Origin: an uncultured bacterium
Lineage (GTDB): Bacteria > Planctomycetota > UBA1135 > GCA-002686595
Length of the DNA: 32,178 nucleotides
Assembly (NCBI GenBank): GCA_937905825.1
Contig: CALCXM010000176.1
Location: 1-32,178 of the forward strand
Direction of reading: 5' to 3'
How positions within the stretch are numbered: the stretch's first letter is position 1; every line of letters begins with the position of its first letter. The position numbers were made by a program, and so were the translations under genes. Shown piece by piece: positions 18,523 to 27,049 of the stretch. The notes under the pieces were generated by a model. It had not been told where the DNA came from, ran no database searches, and saw only the letters and a list, made by a program, of their open reading frames with translations.

Positions 18523-18547
18523 CGTCCACATCGTTGCCCCGCAGTCT
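18523..18547. repeat. 25-bp intergenic repeat, copy 1
   Basis: It matches 29715-29739 at 24 of 25 positions. It begins CGTCCACATCGTTGCC and ends CGCAGTCT; the one difference is C here and A in copy 2. Both copies lie in spacers between plus-strand genes. Confidence 0.8.
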
Positions 18548-18675
18548 CCGGGTAAAAAGCAGCGAAAGTGCACGACCGGGCGCCGGGGCCCAGGGGACTC
18601 GAGCCCAGAATTCGCCCTATTTGAGCGGAAGCGAACGCCAATCTCAGAGAATCCATTTTCCTTGGTTTCGTGACG

Positions 18676-18704
18676 TTGCTCCTCCGTCCAACCGGGAGTA
18701 AGCA
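18676..18704 (+). promoter_or_regulatory. Possible promoter: TTGCTC, 17 bp, TAAGCA
   Basis: The spacing is right, but the hexamers only partly match consensus. It would give a leader of about 55 nt to the choice-of-anchor-B gene. Confidence 0.25.
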
Positions 18705-18764
18705 TGGAGTAGGCCGTCGCTTCCGAGCGAAGGCTGCCTCCGATCCCCAACCCCGATTCCGCCC

Positions 18765-21320
18765 ATGAATTCCAAGCTGCCCCTGTTCGGAGCGCTGGCG
18801 CTCTCCTTCCTTGCGAGTGCTGTTCTTGCTCACGAAGACGATCCCAAGATTCTGGATCTGCAGGCCCCCTACGATGGCCTCGGCTTCCGACGATCGAACC
18901 TCGGACGACCCGGTGCCCCCGGCGTCTCCGCCACCGGTGGGGGACAGGCGGCCCTGGGCGCCTTCCAATCGAATGGGGTCCAACTCCTGAGCTGGGTGCC
19001 CTTGAACCAGGTGGGTGGCAACCCCCAGTCCGGATCGGATTGTTGGGGCTACACGTCTCCCAGCGGTCGCGAGTACGCGCTCTTCACCCACTACGAGGGC
19101 ACGACCTTCATCGAGGTGACCGACCCGACCAATCCCAGCATCCTGTCCTACAAGTCAGGGCCCTCTAGCCTGTGGCGCGACATCAAGGTCTTCCAGCACA
19201 TGGCCTATGTGGTGAGCGAAGGCGGCAGCGGGATCCAGCTCTTCGACATGTCGAACATCGATAGCGGTGCGATCGCAAGCGCCGGCACAATCGCGACCAG
19301 CGGTGAGTCGCGCACCCACAATGTGGCGATCAACGAGGACAGCGGATTCCTCTACCGCACCGGCGGTGGCGACAACGGATTGCGCGTCTACGACCTGAAC
19401 CAAAGCCTCACGAACCCGCCCTTGGTGGCGACTTGGAGCACGCGTTACGTGCACGATGCACAGATCGTTAGCTACACCAGCGGGCCCTACGCGGGCAAGG
19501 AAGTGGCCTTCTGCTGCTCCGGCTTCAACGGCGGCAGCGTGCAGACGGGCCTCGACGTCCTGGACGTGACGAACAAGAACAACATCATCGTCATGGACAA
19601 CTTGCAGTACTCGAATGGGGCCTACTCCCATCAAGGCTGGCTGTCCGACGACATGCAGTACTTCTACTTGGGAGACGAGCTGGACGAGAACGGCAGCCTG
19701 CCGACCACGACGATCGTGATCGACGTGTCCAACTTGAACAACACCTTCGAGGCCACCACGTTCACCAACGGCAATCAGTCCATCGGTCACAACCTCTACA
19801 CCAAGGGCGACAAAATCCTGGCGGCCAACTACCGCAGCGGTTTGCGCGTGTTCGACGCGAGCAACCCCCTCAACGTTCAGGAAGAGGCCTTCTTCGACAC
19901 CTATCCGGGCAGCGACGCCGACAGCTTCAACGGCCTGTGGAGCGTCTATCCGTACTTCGCCAGCGGAACGGTGATCGGCAGCGACTTGGAGCGCGGACTG
20001 TTTGTGTGGTTCGTGGGGGATCAGCCCCTGGACTTCGCCTTTGTTGGTGAAGCGCCGACCCTGATCGATCCCGCGGGTCTCAACGTGCCCCTGACGATCA
20101 CCGAGGTTCAAGGCACTCTGCTGCCTGGAACGGCGCTGCTGCACTACGACGATGGTTCGGGCTTCGTGTCCGTGCCCCTCAACCAGCAATCGGCCACGAA
20201 CTTTGAAGCTCCCTTCCCGTCCATGGCTTGCGGCACGGCGCTGCGCTACTACGTGAGCGCGGACAGCAGTCTCGGTGGGACCTGGTCCTTCCCGGGCGGA
20301 GGTGCCTTTGTGAACGCCACGGTCGGCTTCAGCCTGACCACGGTGGCGAGCGATGACATGGAATCCAACACCGGTTGGGTTTCCGGAGCGGCCGGAGACA
20401 GTGCCACCACGGGAATCTGGGAGCGCGTCAACCCGATCGGCACCGATGCGCAACCGGAGGATGACCACTCGAACCCCGGCACGAACTGCTGGGTGACCGG
20501 TCAAGGCACGAACGGGGGTTCCGTCGGCGAGAACGACGTGGACGGTGGTCACACGACCCTGCTCAGCCCGCTCTACGATGCCACTGGCTTGAACGCTCCG
20601 AAGATCAGCTACTGGCGCTGGTACTCCAACGCGAGCAACGGCACCGTGGACGACGAGTTCTTGGTGGAAGTTACGAACGACGGTTCCAACTGGGTGGAAG
20701 TCGAGCGCCTGTCGCCCGATGACCCGGAAACGACTGGCGGTTGGTTCGAGCACTCGTTCCTGATCGCTGACTTCGTGCTGCCCACCAACAGCGTTCGCTT
20801 GCGCTTCATCGCGGAAGACAACGGCAGCGGTTCCATCGTGGAAGCCGCCATCGACGATCTCACGATCACCGACGTGGAGTGTGGACCTTGTTCTGGCGTG
20901 TTGGTCAGCAACTACTGCTCGACCTCGCCCAACTCCGTGGGCGGCGGCGCCGTGATCTCCCATTCTGGAAGCACGAGCATTGCAGCCAACGACTTTGTGT
21001 TGCACGTGGACGCCGGTGTTCCCAGCGTGCCGGGCCTCGTGTTCTACGGTGCCACCCAAGCATCGACGCCCTTGGGCAACGGAACCCTGTGCATCAGCTC
21101 TTCCGGATCAGGCACCTTCCGCTTGAACCCCGCCATCTTTAGCAACGCCTTCGGTGAATCGACCCGGGCCTTGGACTTGACCGCTTTCCCCGCCAACGCG
21201 GGTCCCGGCAAGATCTCGGCGGGGGAGACCTGGAACTTCCAGTTCTGGTACCGCGATGCTGCGGCAGGCGGCGCGGGCTTCAACCTCTCGGACGCACTGA
21301 GCGCTCCTTTCTGTCCCTAG
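18765..21320 (+). CDS. Choice-of-anchor B family secreted protein
   Basis: 851 residues with a clear signal peptide (LPLFGALALSFLASAVLA, cleavage before HEDD). Residues 60-430 are the LVIVD-type propeller of the choice-of-anchor-B family: SDCWGYTSPSGREYALFTHY, TFIEVTDPTNPSILSY, SSLWRDIKVFQHMAYVVSE, and GLRVYDL blades. Residues 528-705 (SDDMESNTGW to AIDDLTITD) look like a jelly-roll adhesion domain. Residues 710-851 (from SNYCSTSPNSVGGGA to WNFQFWYRDAAAGGAGFNLSDAL) match a C-terminal module I recall from many exported proteins of uncultured planctomycetes, possibly a sorting or anchoring signal. The ATG follows a C-rich leader without a ribosome site. No enzyme motif is seen; a surface structural or binding role is likely. 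Transcription ends at the hairpin near 21414. Confidence 0.92.
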   Translation: MNSKLPLFGALALSFLASAVLAHEDDPKILDLQAPYDGLGFRRSNLGRPGAPGVSATGGGQAALGAFQSNGVQLLSWVPLNQVGGNPQSGSDCWGYTSPSGREYALFTHYEGTTFIEVTDPTNPSILSYKSGPSSLWRDIKVFQHMAYVVSEGGSGIQLFDMSNIDSGAIASAGTIATSGESRTHNVAINEDSGFLYRTGGGDNGLRVYDLNQSLTNPPLVATWSTRYVHDAQIVSYTSGPYAGKEVAFCCSGFNGGSVQTGLDVLDVTNKNNIIVMDNLQYSNGAYSHQGWLSDDMQYFYLGDELDENGSLPTTTIVIDVSNLNNTFEATTFTNGNQSIGHNLYTKGDKILAANYRSGLRVFDASNPLNVQEEAFFDTYPGSDADSFNGLWSVYPYFASGTVIGSDLERGLFVWFVGDQPLDFAFVGEAPTLIDPAGLNVPLTITEVQGTLLPGTALLHYDDGSGFVSVPLNQQSATNFEAPFPSMACGTALRYYVSADSSLGGTWSFPGGGAFVNATVGFSLTTVASDDMESNTGWVSGAAGDSATTGIWERVNPIGTDAQPEDDHSNPGTNCWVTGQGTNGGSVGENDVDGGHTTLLSPLYDATGLNAPKISYWRWYSNASNGTVDDEFLVEVTNDGSNWVEVERLSPDDPETTGGWFEHSFLIADFVLPTNSVRLRFIAEDNGSGSIVEAAIDDLTITDVECGPCSGVLVSNYCSTSPNSVGGGAVISHSGSTSIAANDFVLHVDAGVPSVPGLVFYGATQASTPLGNGTLCISSSGSGTFRLNPAIFSNAFGESTRALDLTAFPANAGPGKISAGETWNFQFWYRDAAAGGAGFNLSDALSAPFCP

Positions 21321-21413
21321 CGGCCTTCGACTGCAACTCGGGAAGGGGGAGCGGCCCTTCCAGAGTTCAGCCTGAGGCTCAGCGACTCCGCGCAGGCGTT
21401 CGGCAGGACGTAA

Positions 21414-21453
21414 CAAAGGCCGGAATGTTCCCCTTGGAACATTCCGGCCTTTG
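21414..21453. terminator. Strong bidirectional terminator hairpin
   Basis: An 18-bp perfect stem, CAAAGGCCGGAATGTTCC, closes on the four-base loop CCTT. The outer AAA/TTT of the stem gives a short U-stretch on either strand. It sits between two convergent genes, 93 nt after one stop and 17 nt after the other, so it serves both. Confidence 0.9.
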
Positions 21454-21470
21454 CGTGCAGTGCGCGAGAC

Positions 21471-22607
21471 TCAGGAGCCTTCTTCTGAACCGTAGGGATC
21501 TTCCGGCTCGGGCATTTGATTGGCCGTGCGTAGAGCCCTGTAGCCCGGCTTGATCAAGCGGTAGATGGTCTCGACCCGTTCCGCGTAGGGCGCAAAGGCC
21601 GACTTCATGGCGTTCAGCGTGAGCTTCTCCAGGTCGTCGAAGGAGAGCCCGAACTGGTTGACCGCGATGGCGTATTCCTCCGTCATGGTGGTGTGGCTCA
21701 TCAAGCGGTTGTCGGTGCTCAAGGTCACGCGATACCCCTCGGACCAGAAGTAGGGGAAGGGGTGCTCTTTCAAAGAAGGCGCCGCCCCCGTGTGCACGTT
21801 GCTCGAGAGGCAGACCTCCAAAGGCACGCGATGGTCCAAGATGTACTGGGCCAAGTTGCCCACGCGGATCACCTTGTGGTCGTAGATCACGATGTCCTCG
21901 ACCAAGCGCACCCCGTGACCGATGCGATGGGCGCCGCAGTACTGAACTGCTTGCCAAATGCTTTCAGGTCCGAAGCTCTCGCCCGCGTGGATCGTGATGT
22001 TGAAGTTGCTGCGCTTGATGAACTGGAAGGCTTCCAGGTGGTGGTTGGCGGGGTGTCCCGCTTCCTCGCCGGCCAGGTCGAATCCAACGCAGCCATGGTT
22101 GCGATAGGAGAGCGCGAGCTCAGCCAGTCGCAAGGAGAGATCCGCACCTTGGTTGCGCATGGCGCACACGATCAAGTTGCATCTCACACCGAAGTCGTTG
22201 TGGCCCCGGCGCAGTCCTTTCAAGACGGCGGTCATGACCCCGTCGAGCCCCAATTCTTCCTGGGTGTGGAAGTGCGGGGCGAAGCGAACCTCGGCATACA
22301 CCACGTTGTCCGCTTTCATGTCCTCAACGAATTCGTAGGCGACCCGTTCGAGGGCCTCCGCCGTTTGCATCACGGCAATCGTATGTCCGAATCCTTGCAG
22401 GTACTCCGGCAGGCTGCCCTTGTCAGCGCCGGCGAAAAATGCCTCGGCCAATGCCCGAGGTTCTGTCTCACTTAGCCCCTCATATCCACAGTCCTTCGCG
22501 AGGTCCAGGACGGTCTGCGGGCGCAGGCCCCCGTCGAGGTGCTCGTGCAAGAGGACTTTGGGGGCGGCCTGGATCAGTTCCAGGCTAGGTTTCTTGTTGC
22601 TTTCCAT
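21471..22607 (-). CDS. add: Adenosine deaminase
   Basis: 378 residues, a typical length. It deaminates adenosine to inosine in purine salvage, using a zinc ion, in the cytoplasm. The zinc ligands H21 and H23 are in LLHEHLDGGLRPQTV; further motifs are VVYAEVRFAPHFH, VGFDLAGEE, ITIHAGE with H207 and the catalytic E210, HRIGHGVRL, and LSTDN with the zinc-ligand Asp near 299. Adenine deaminase activity or another related specificity cannot be excluded from motifs alone. The ATG at 22607 has no ribosome site but lies exactly 6 nt after a TAAGTT hexamer with a good -35. It is convergent with the choice-of-anchor-B gene and divergent from gltX. Confidence 0.93.
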   Translation of the reverse strand: MESNKKPSLELIQAAPKVLLHEHLDGGLRPQTVLDLAKDCGYEGLSETEPRALAEAFFAGADKGSLPEYLQGFGHTIAVMQTAEALERVAYEFVEDMKADNVVYAEVRFAPHFHTQEELGLDGVMTAVLKGLRRGHNDFGVRCNLIVCAMRNQGADLSLRLAELALSYRNHGCVGFDLAGEEAGHPANHHLEAFQFIKRSNFNITIHAGESFGPESIWQAVQYCGAHRIGHGVRLVEDIVIYDHKVIRVGNLAQYILDHRVPLEVCLSSNVHTGAAPSLKEHPFPYFWSEGYRVTLSTDNRLMSHTTMTEEYAIAVNQFGLSFDDLEKLTLNAMKSAFAPYAERVETIYRLIKPGYRALRTANQMPEPEDPYGSEEGS

Positions 22608-22613
22608 CTGCTG

Positions 22614-22641
22614 AACTTAGCCCTATTGATTCGCGAGTCAA
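22614..22641 (-). promoter_or_regulatory. Promoter of the adenosine deaminase gene: TTGACT, 16 bp, TAAGTT
   Basis: On the minus strand TTGACT (22641-22636) and TAAGTT (22619-22614) are close to sigma-70 consensus. The -10 ends 6 nt before the ATG, so transcription should begin at or next to the start codon and the mRNA would have no leader. Confidence 0.55.
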
Positions 22642-22730
22642 CTGAGCAGGGGCAGCAATGCGCAGGCCGAGGAAGAGATCCGCAGGGTCTCCATCCGCTT
22701 GCGTCCGCGCCAAAAACAGGCTGGCACGGA

Positions 22731-22759
22731 TTGCCTGCCCCCCAAGCCCTGCGTATCCT
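22731..22759 (+). promoter_or_regulatory. Promoter of gltX: TTGCCT, 17 bp, TATCCT
   Basis: TTGCCT (22731-22736) and TATCCT (22754-22759) have the ideal spacing. A start near 22766 leaves a C-rich leader of about 40 nt before the GTG. Confidence 0.55.
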
Positions 22760-22805
22760 CCGCCCCCCGCTCTCCCTCCGACCTTCTCCCCGCCCCGGAT
22801 CCCCC

Positions 22806-24290
22806 GTGTCTAGCCCCTCACCGAAAGACGTTCGAGTTCGCATCGCCCCCAGCCCGACCGGGACGATTCACCTGGGCCTGGCGCGCACCACCCTGTTCAA
22901 CTGGGCCTACGCTCGTCACCACGGGGGCAAGCTGATCCTGCGCATTGAAGACACCGACACGGATCGTTCGATCCCTGAGTCGGAGGAGCAAATTCTCGAG
23001 GGCCTCACCTGGCTCGGCACCCAATGGGACGAGGGCCCCGGGGTGGGCGGACCTCACGAGCCGTACCACCAGGCCCAGCGTGTGGCCAACCACACGCTGG
23101 CGGCGGACAAGCTGTTGGAAGCGGGCCACGCCTATCGTTGCTTTTGCAGTCGCGAGCGCTTGAACGATCTGCGTACGGCGATGGAGGCCAAGAAGGAGAC
23201 TCCGCGCTACGACAGAACTTGCCGGGACTTGGAGCGCGCGGAGTCGGACGCCCGTGCGGCGGCGGGTGAGTTGTTCGCGCTACGCTTTCGCGTGCAGCCC
23301 GGGGAGACGGTGGTCAACGACTTGGTGCGCGGCAAGGTGACGTTTCAAAACGCGGACGTGGACGATTGGGTCATGGTGCGTCAAGGGGGAAACCCAACCT
23401 ACAACTTCGTCGTTGTCTGCGACGACGCCGACATGCAGATCAGCCACGTCTTCCGCGGTGAAGAGCACCTGGTCAACACCCCCAAGCAAATCCTGCTCTA
23501 CCAGGCCATGGGGCTCGAAGCTCCAGAGTTTGGGCACTTGCCCCTGATGCTCGGCAAGGACGGCAAGAAGCTCTCCAAACGGCACGGTTCCGTGTCTTTG
23601 GCGCTCTTCCGCGAAGCGGGCTACGCCAAGGCGGCGACCCTCAACTTCCTGGCGCGCCAGGGTTGGTCCCTCGACGGCGAGACCGAGATCTTCTCCATGG
23701 AGCGCTTTGTGGAGGCCTTCGACATCTGCGACGTGAACAAGGCGGGCTCGATCTTCGACTACGAGAAGTTCGCCTGGATGTCCGGCGAGTACGTGCGGCT
23801 CGAGAGCCTCGCGGAGTTGCGCGAGAACTGCACACCGTTCCTGATTGCTTCGGGACTGCTGAGCGCCGAACAGATCGCCGCGGATCCTGCGCGCCTCGAA
23901 GGCGCCCTGGCCCTCGGCCAAGATCGCATTCGCATCTACTCCGAGATGCCCGAGCAGATCGCTTTCCTGTATAGCGCTGACGATGCCGTCGAGTACGAGG
24001 AGAAGGCCGAGGCCAACTGCAGGAAGCACGCGAACCGCATTCAAATCTTGAAGGACTACTTGGCCTTCTTGCGCCCGGCCCTCGAGGGCGGCGCCAGTGC
24101 GCAGGATCTGCGGACGGCCGCCAAAGCTTGGGTGGGCGAGCAAGGCCTCAAGTTCCCGCAACTCTTCCAGCCCCTGCGCTGTGCCCTGACCGGCAAGGCG
24201 GGGGGCCCGGACATGTTCGACATCATCGCTTGGTTGGGGACGGGCAGCACGATCCGGCGCATCGAGCTGGGCATCGAGCGGCTGGCTTAG
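22806..24290 (+). CDS. gltX: Glutamyl-tRNA synthetase
   Basis: 494 residues, a usual length. It charges tRNA-Glu with glutamate using ATP. The class I signatures are PSPTGTIHLGLART (HIGH variant with H22) and the KLSKR loop at 255-259 in GKDGKKLSKRHG. A zinc site is suggested by CFC near residue 113 followed by YDRTC, as in the E. coli enzyme. FRGEEHLVNTPKQILLYQAM and VMVRQGGNPTYNFVVVCDD are further family blocks. The C-terminal anticodon-binding half runs from about 330. The GTG at 22806 gives the normal N-terminus; upstream sequence in frame overlaps adenosine deaminase. The enzyme may be discriminating or also charge tRNA-Gln; that cannot be told here. Confidence 0.97.
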   Translation: MSSPSPKDVRVRIAPSPTGTIHLGLARTTLFNWAYARHHGGKLILRIEDTDTDRSIPESEEQILEGLTWLGTQWDEGPGVGGPHEPYHQAQRVANHTLAADKLLEAGHAYRCFCSRERLNDLRTAMEAKKETPRYDRTCRDLERAESDARAAAGELFALRFRVQPGETVVNDLVRGKVTFQNADVDDWVMVRQGGNPTYNFVVVCDDADMQISHVFRGEEHLVNTPKQILLYQAMGLEAPEFGHLPLMLGKDGKKLSKRHGSVSLALFREAGYAKAATLNFLARQGWSLDGETEIFSMERFVEAFDICDVNKAGSIFDYEKFAWMSGEYVRLESLAELRENCTPFLIASGLLSAEQIAADPARLEGALALGQDRIRIYSEMPEQIAFLYSADDAVEYEEKAEANCRKHANRIQILKDYLAFLRPALEGGASAQDLRTAAKAWVGEQGLKFPQLFQPLRCALTGKAGGPDMFDIIAWLGTGSTIRRIELGIERLA

Positions 24291-24426
24291 GGAGATTCGG
24301 GCCCAAGAATGGGCGGATGGGGAATGAAAGCTCCCTGCAACCCTGGCTGCGCCCCAAGGATCGGCGTGGATCACGGTTGGTGGCTCAAGGACTCGCGGCC
24401 CCTGGCCGAAAGAACCCAGGAGCCCC

Positions 24427-25236
24427 ATGACCCGCAAACCCGCCCATCCCGACCCCGATTCCGCCTTGAGCTGTGAACAAGCTCGAGGTCGAACTCACGA
24501 CTTTGCCCTGGGGGAATTGGGACCCTTGGAAGTGCGTGAGTTGCGCCAGCATATCTTGGAGTGCCGGCCTTGTCGCGATGCCTACAAAGAGGCGATTGAG
24601 ACCACCGCCGCCTTGGCCCACGTGAGCAAGGAAGGGCGCGAACAGGAGGAAGCCGAACGATTCAAACGCCGTGTGCACGCGGAGCGCTTTGGACCGACTC
24701 GTGAGATCGTCAAGCACCGCCGCTACTACCGCCTGCGCATCGCCTTGATCCCGGCCTTCTTCATCATCCTGATGATCAACATGACCGGCCTTGGAGAACC
24801 GCCCGCGCGCGTGGACATCGTTCACACCGAAGGCACGGTCAAGCTAGCGAAACAACAAGTCGTGATCCTCGGGGATCCGCTGCTCGTCTTGCCCGGTCGT
24901 TGGGTGCACACCAAAGCCTCTTCGAGCGCGAGCTTGGAGAGCCTCAGCGTTCGTGTGGAAGTCGGAGCGCGCACGGACGTGTTGCTGGAGTCCGCCCGCC
25001 CGGTTCGCATGCGCTTGCGTGGAGGCCTGCTCGACGTGGACGGGGACCTGGTGATCTACTCCGTGCTCGGCATCTTGAACGTGACCCAGGGCAAGGGCCG
25101 CGTGACCCTGGACAATGATGGGCTCTTGATCGAAGTCGAATCCGGCGAATGGAAGCTGCTCGACAGGTCTGGCGAAAACTTGCTGGCCCCTGGCCAACCA
25201 CACCTGGTTGCGGCTCCGGTTCTGGCCGCAAAGTAG
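24427..25236 (+). CDS. Zinc anti-sigma-like, single-helix membrane protein with FecR-like outer domain
   Basis: 269 residues. The cytoplasmic N-terminus has a complete zinc anti-sigma motif: C16, then H42-x3-C46-x2-C49 in RQHILECRPCRD. One membrane helix follows at about 100-118 (LRIALIPAFFIILMINM). The outer part starts with VDIVHTEGTVKLAKQQVVILG and continues as short strands (SASLESLSVRVEVGARTDVLLES), like the FecR-type repeats of sigma-factor regulators. This layout is that of a transmembrane regulator that holds a sigma factor and releases it on an outside signal. No sigma factor gene is beside it, which is unusual. The ATG has AGGAG at good spacing. It is followed 14 nt later by the phosphoesterase gene. 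Confidence 0.82.
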   Translation: MTRKPAHPDPDSALSCEQARGRTHDFALGELGPLEVRELRQHILECRPCRDAYKEAIETTAALAHVSKEGREQEEAERFKRRVHAERFGPTREIVKHRRYYRLRIALIPAFFIILMINMTGLGEPPARVDIVHTEGTVKLAKQQVVILGDPLLVLPGRWVHTKASSSASLESLSVRVEVGARTDVLLESARPVRMRLRGGLLDVDGDLVIYSVLGILNVTQGKGRVTLDNDGLLIEVESGEWKLLDRSGENLLAPGQPHLVAAPVLAAK

Positions 25237-25238
25237 GG

Positions 25239-25244
25239 TACGCT
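25239..25244 (+). promoter_or_regulatory. Possible -10 element (TACGCT) 6 nt before the phosphoesterase start
   Basis: TACGCT is followed by six bases and then the ATG at 25251, with no ribosome site. The hexamer fits TANNNT, but no convincing -35 is seen at 16-18 bp, so read-through from the upstream gene is also possible. Confidence 0.4.
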
Positions 25245-25250
25245 TGGGGC

Positions 25251-26141
25251 ATGGAGCGCGCTCTACCCCAGGATTCCGCCGGCGCAGGACGCCAGGCACC
25301 CCGTCGCAAGACGAAGGCGCGCTTGGCCTTCTTCAAAGCGGTGGAGCACACTTGCCGTCTCTTGGGTGGACGTCACTTCTATCGCAGCCAGTTCTTGAAA
25401 GCGGGCCGCTTTCACGAACGCGTCGAGGAACTGCACGTTCCCGGTTTGCCAGCGGGTTTGGAAGGCTTCACCATAGCGCACCTCTCGGACATGCACGCGG
25501 GATCGTTCCTAGCCCAAGGGGACCTGGCGGACGTGGTGCAGCGCGTCAATGAGTTGCAAGTGGACGCGGTGGCCTTGACCGGGGACTACATCACTGACCA
25601 CCCGCGCGAGGCCCTGTTGCTCACCGAAGACCTGGGCCGCTTGCGTTCGCGCTTTGGCAGCTTTGCGGTCTTTGGCAATCACGACTACCGCGATCGGCGC
25701 GAAGCGGAAATCGTGCGCGCCTACGGGGACATCGGCATTCGTTTTCTGCGCAACCGTGGCGAACGCCTGGACACGGGCCGCGGAGTGCTCGCCATCACGG
25801 GCGTCGAGGACTTGGAAGAGGCCAAGGTCATCCATTGCGAGGCAGCGCGCGCCGACTTGCGAGCGGACGACGTGGAAGTCTTGCTGTGCCACAACCCCGC
25901 CGGCGCCGAAGCCTTCGCGCGCCCCGCTTGTGTGGCGGTGCTTTCCGGTCACACCCATGGGCGCCAGATCGACTTGCCCTGGCTGCGCAACCTAGGGCCC
26001 CATCATCCGGGCTTGCGTCGCCAGTTCGGGCAGACCACCTCCATCGTCAGTCGCGGCCTGGGCGTCATCGGCGTTCCCTTTCGTTATGGCTCCCCGGCGG
26101 AGCTGGTGCTCGTGAAACTCAAACGGGCGGAGGCCAACTAG
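25251..26141 (+). CDS. Calcineurin-like metallophosphoesterase (YkuE/YaeI type)
   Basis: 296 residues. The two-metal phosphoesterase motifs are all present in order: LSDMHAG near 80, ALTGDYITD near 105, VFGNHDYRDR near 142, LLCHNPAG near 210 and LSGHTHGRQIDLP near 233. Such enzymes hydrolyse phosphoesters or diphosphates; related YkuE and YaeI proteins are membrane-associated, and some act on lipid substrates. The first 45 residues are basic and amphipathic, without a clear signal peptide, so the protein may bind the membrane from the inside. The frame is open further upstream but overlaps the preceding gene; the ATG at 25251 was chosen. The next gene begins 2 nt after its stop. Confidence 0.92.
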   Translation: MERALPQDSAGAGRQAPRRKTKARLAFFKAVEHTCRLLGGRHFYRSQFLKAGRFHERVEELHVPGLPAGLEGFTIAHLSDMHAGSFLAQGDLADVVQRVNELQVDAVALTGDYITDHPREALLLTEDLGRLRSRFGSFAVFGNHDYRDRREAEIVRAYGDIGIRFLRNRGERLDTGRGVLAITGVEDLEEAKVIHCEAARADLRADDVEVLLCHNPAGAEAFARPACVAVLSGHTHGRQIDLPWLRNLGPHHPGLRRQFGQTTSIVSRGLGVIGVPFRYGSPAELVLVKLKRAEAN

Positions 26142-26143
26142 GC

Positions 26144-27034
26144 ATGGCCGGCAGCCTGGCTTATTCGCGCGGCGTGCTCTACGTGGGCACCGAAGAACGC
26201 ACCGCCCACGTGCGCAGCTTCGACTTGGACGGCCGCGAACTCGACGCGGGTTTTTCCTTTCGCGGCAAAGAGGGCGGAGCGGCAGCGGTCACGGGCCTCG
26301 CGGTGGATGAAGACCATCGCCTGTGGGTGGCGGACGGCATCGGCGGGGAATTGCGCGCCTTCACCTTGTTCGGCGATCAAGTCGCCGGCGTCGAAACGGC
26401 TCACCCCGGACAACACGACAAGGGCGGCGTGCTCGGCACCCTTTCCGACGTGGCGACGCGCGGCAGCGACGGCATCCAAGAGATTTTGGTGGCCTCGGGC
26501 GGTCGCCGACGGCACGCGGTTCAGATCTTGCCCCTGGGCGGCGGCCCGCCCCGCTCCCTGCGGTGCGGCGGACAAGTGGACAGCCGCTTTCGGGATGTGA
26601 GTGGCGTCCATTGGTTGGATCAATGGCTTTGGGTTTGTGAGCGTGGCATGGGCCGTGTGCAGGTCTTTCGCGAGGAGGATCATCACTTCTCCTTCTCCCT
26701 GCCGAGCAGCCCCGGCGCGCCCTTTCGCCCCACGGCGATCGCGGCCCTCGAGGACCGCCGCTTGGTTCTGGCCCAGGGGGGCCCGCGCAGCGCCGTGACG
26801 GTTTTGGACGCCGCTGGCAAGCTCCTTCACACCCTCGCGCCTCCAGGGAGTGAAGAGGGCTGCGTGCGCGAGCCCAGCGACTTGATCGTGGTGCCCGGGG
26901 AGGACGACCGGCACACTCGGGTGGTGGTCATCGATGGGGACGGCACCCGAGTGCAAGTCTTCAATTTAGCGGGCAATTGCTACGGGACCTTTCCGGGCTT
27001 CGCCGGTTCAGAGACCACCTGGGATCCCACGTAA
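26144..27034 (+). CDS. Small beta-propeller (NHL/SMP-30-like) protein, no signal peptide
   Basis: 296 residues from the ATG at 26144, 2 nt after the phosphoesterase stop, with GGAGG about 11 bases upstream. Blades read SLAYSRGVLYVGTEERTAHV, GLAVDEDHRLWVADGIGGEL, GVHWLDQWLWVCERGMGRVQVF, AIAALEDRRLVLAQGG, and RVVVIDGDGTRVQVFNLAG, the spacing of a six-blade propeller. No export signal is visible, so it may be cytoplasmic, unlike the NHL protein at 14435. The tight coupling to the phosphoesterase suggests a joint function, possibly a partner or regulator; that is inference. The long in-frame extension upstream lies within the preceding gene and was left out. Confidence 0.8.
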   Translation: MAGSLAYSRGVLYVGTEERTAHVRSFDLDGRELDAGFSFRGKEGGAAAVTGLAVDEDHRLWVADGIGGELRAFTLFGDQVAGVETAHPGQHDKGGVLGTLSDVATRGSDGIQEILVASGGRRRHAVQILPLGGGPPRSLRCGGQVDSRFRDVSGVHWLDQWLWVCERGMGRVQVFREEDHHFSFSLPSSPGAPFRPTAIAALEDRRLVLAQGGPRSAVTVLDAAGKLLHTLAPPGSEEGCVREPSDLIVVPGEDDRHTRVVVIDGDGTRVQVFNLAGNCYGTFPGFAGSETTWDPT

Positions 27035-27049
27035 CTCACTCTGCTGTCC

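Larger units (their letters stand above)
18288..18764. other. 477-bp spacer without a convincing gene
   Basis: Both strands have frames open for 100-190 codons here, but they lack protein character and a family. The spacer contains the stem-loop cluster at 18316-18368 and one copy of the 25-bp repeat at 18523-18547. It also contains a possible promoter near 18676 for the next gene. Confidence 0.6.

Noticed and set aside
18169..18750. 193-codon minus-strand frame covering the 477-bp spacer
   Set aside because: Half of it overlaps the MauG-like gene antisense, and the rest is Gly/Pro/Ser/Arg rich without protein character. The 25-bp repeat inside it is better treated as an intergenic element.
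19155..21059. 634-codon minus-strand frame
   Set aside because: It is antisense to the choice-of-anchor-B gene and has no domain or plausible start.
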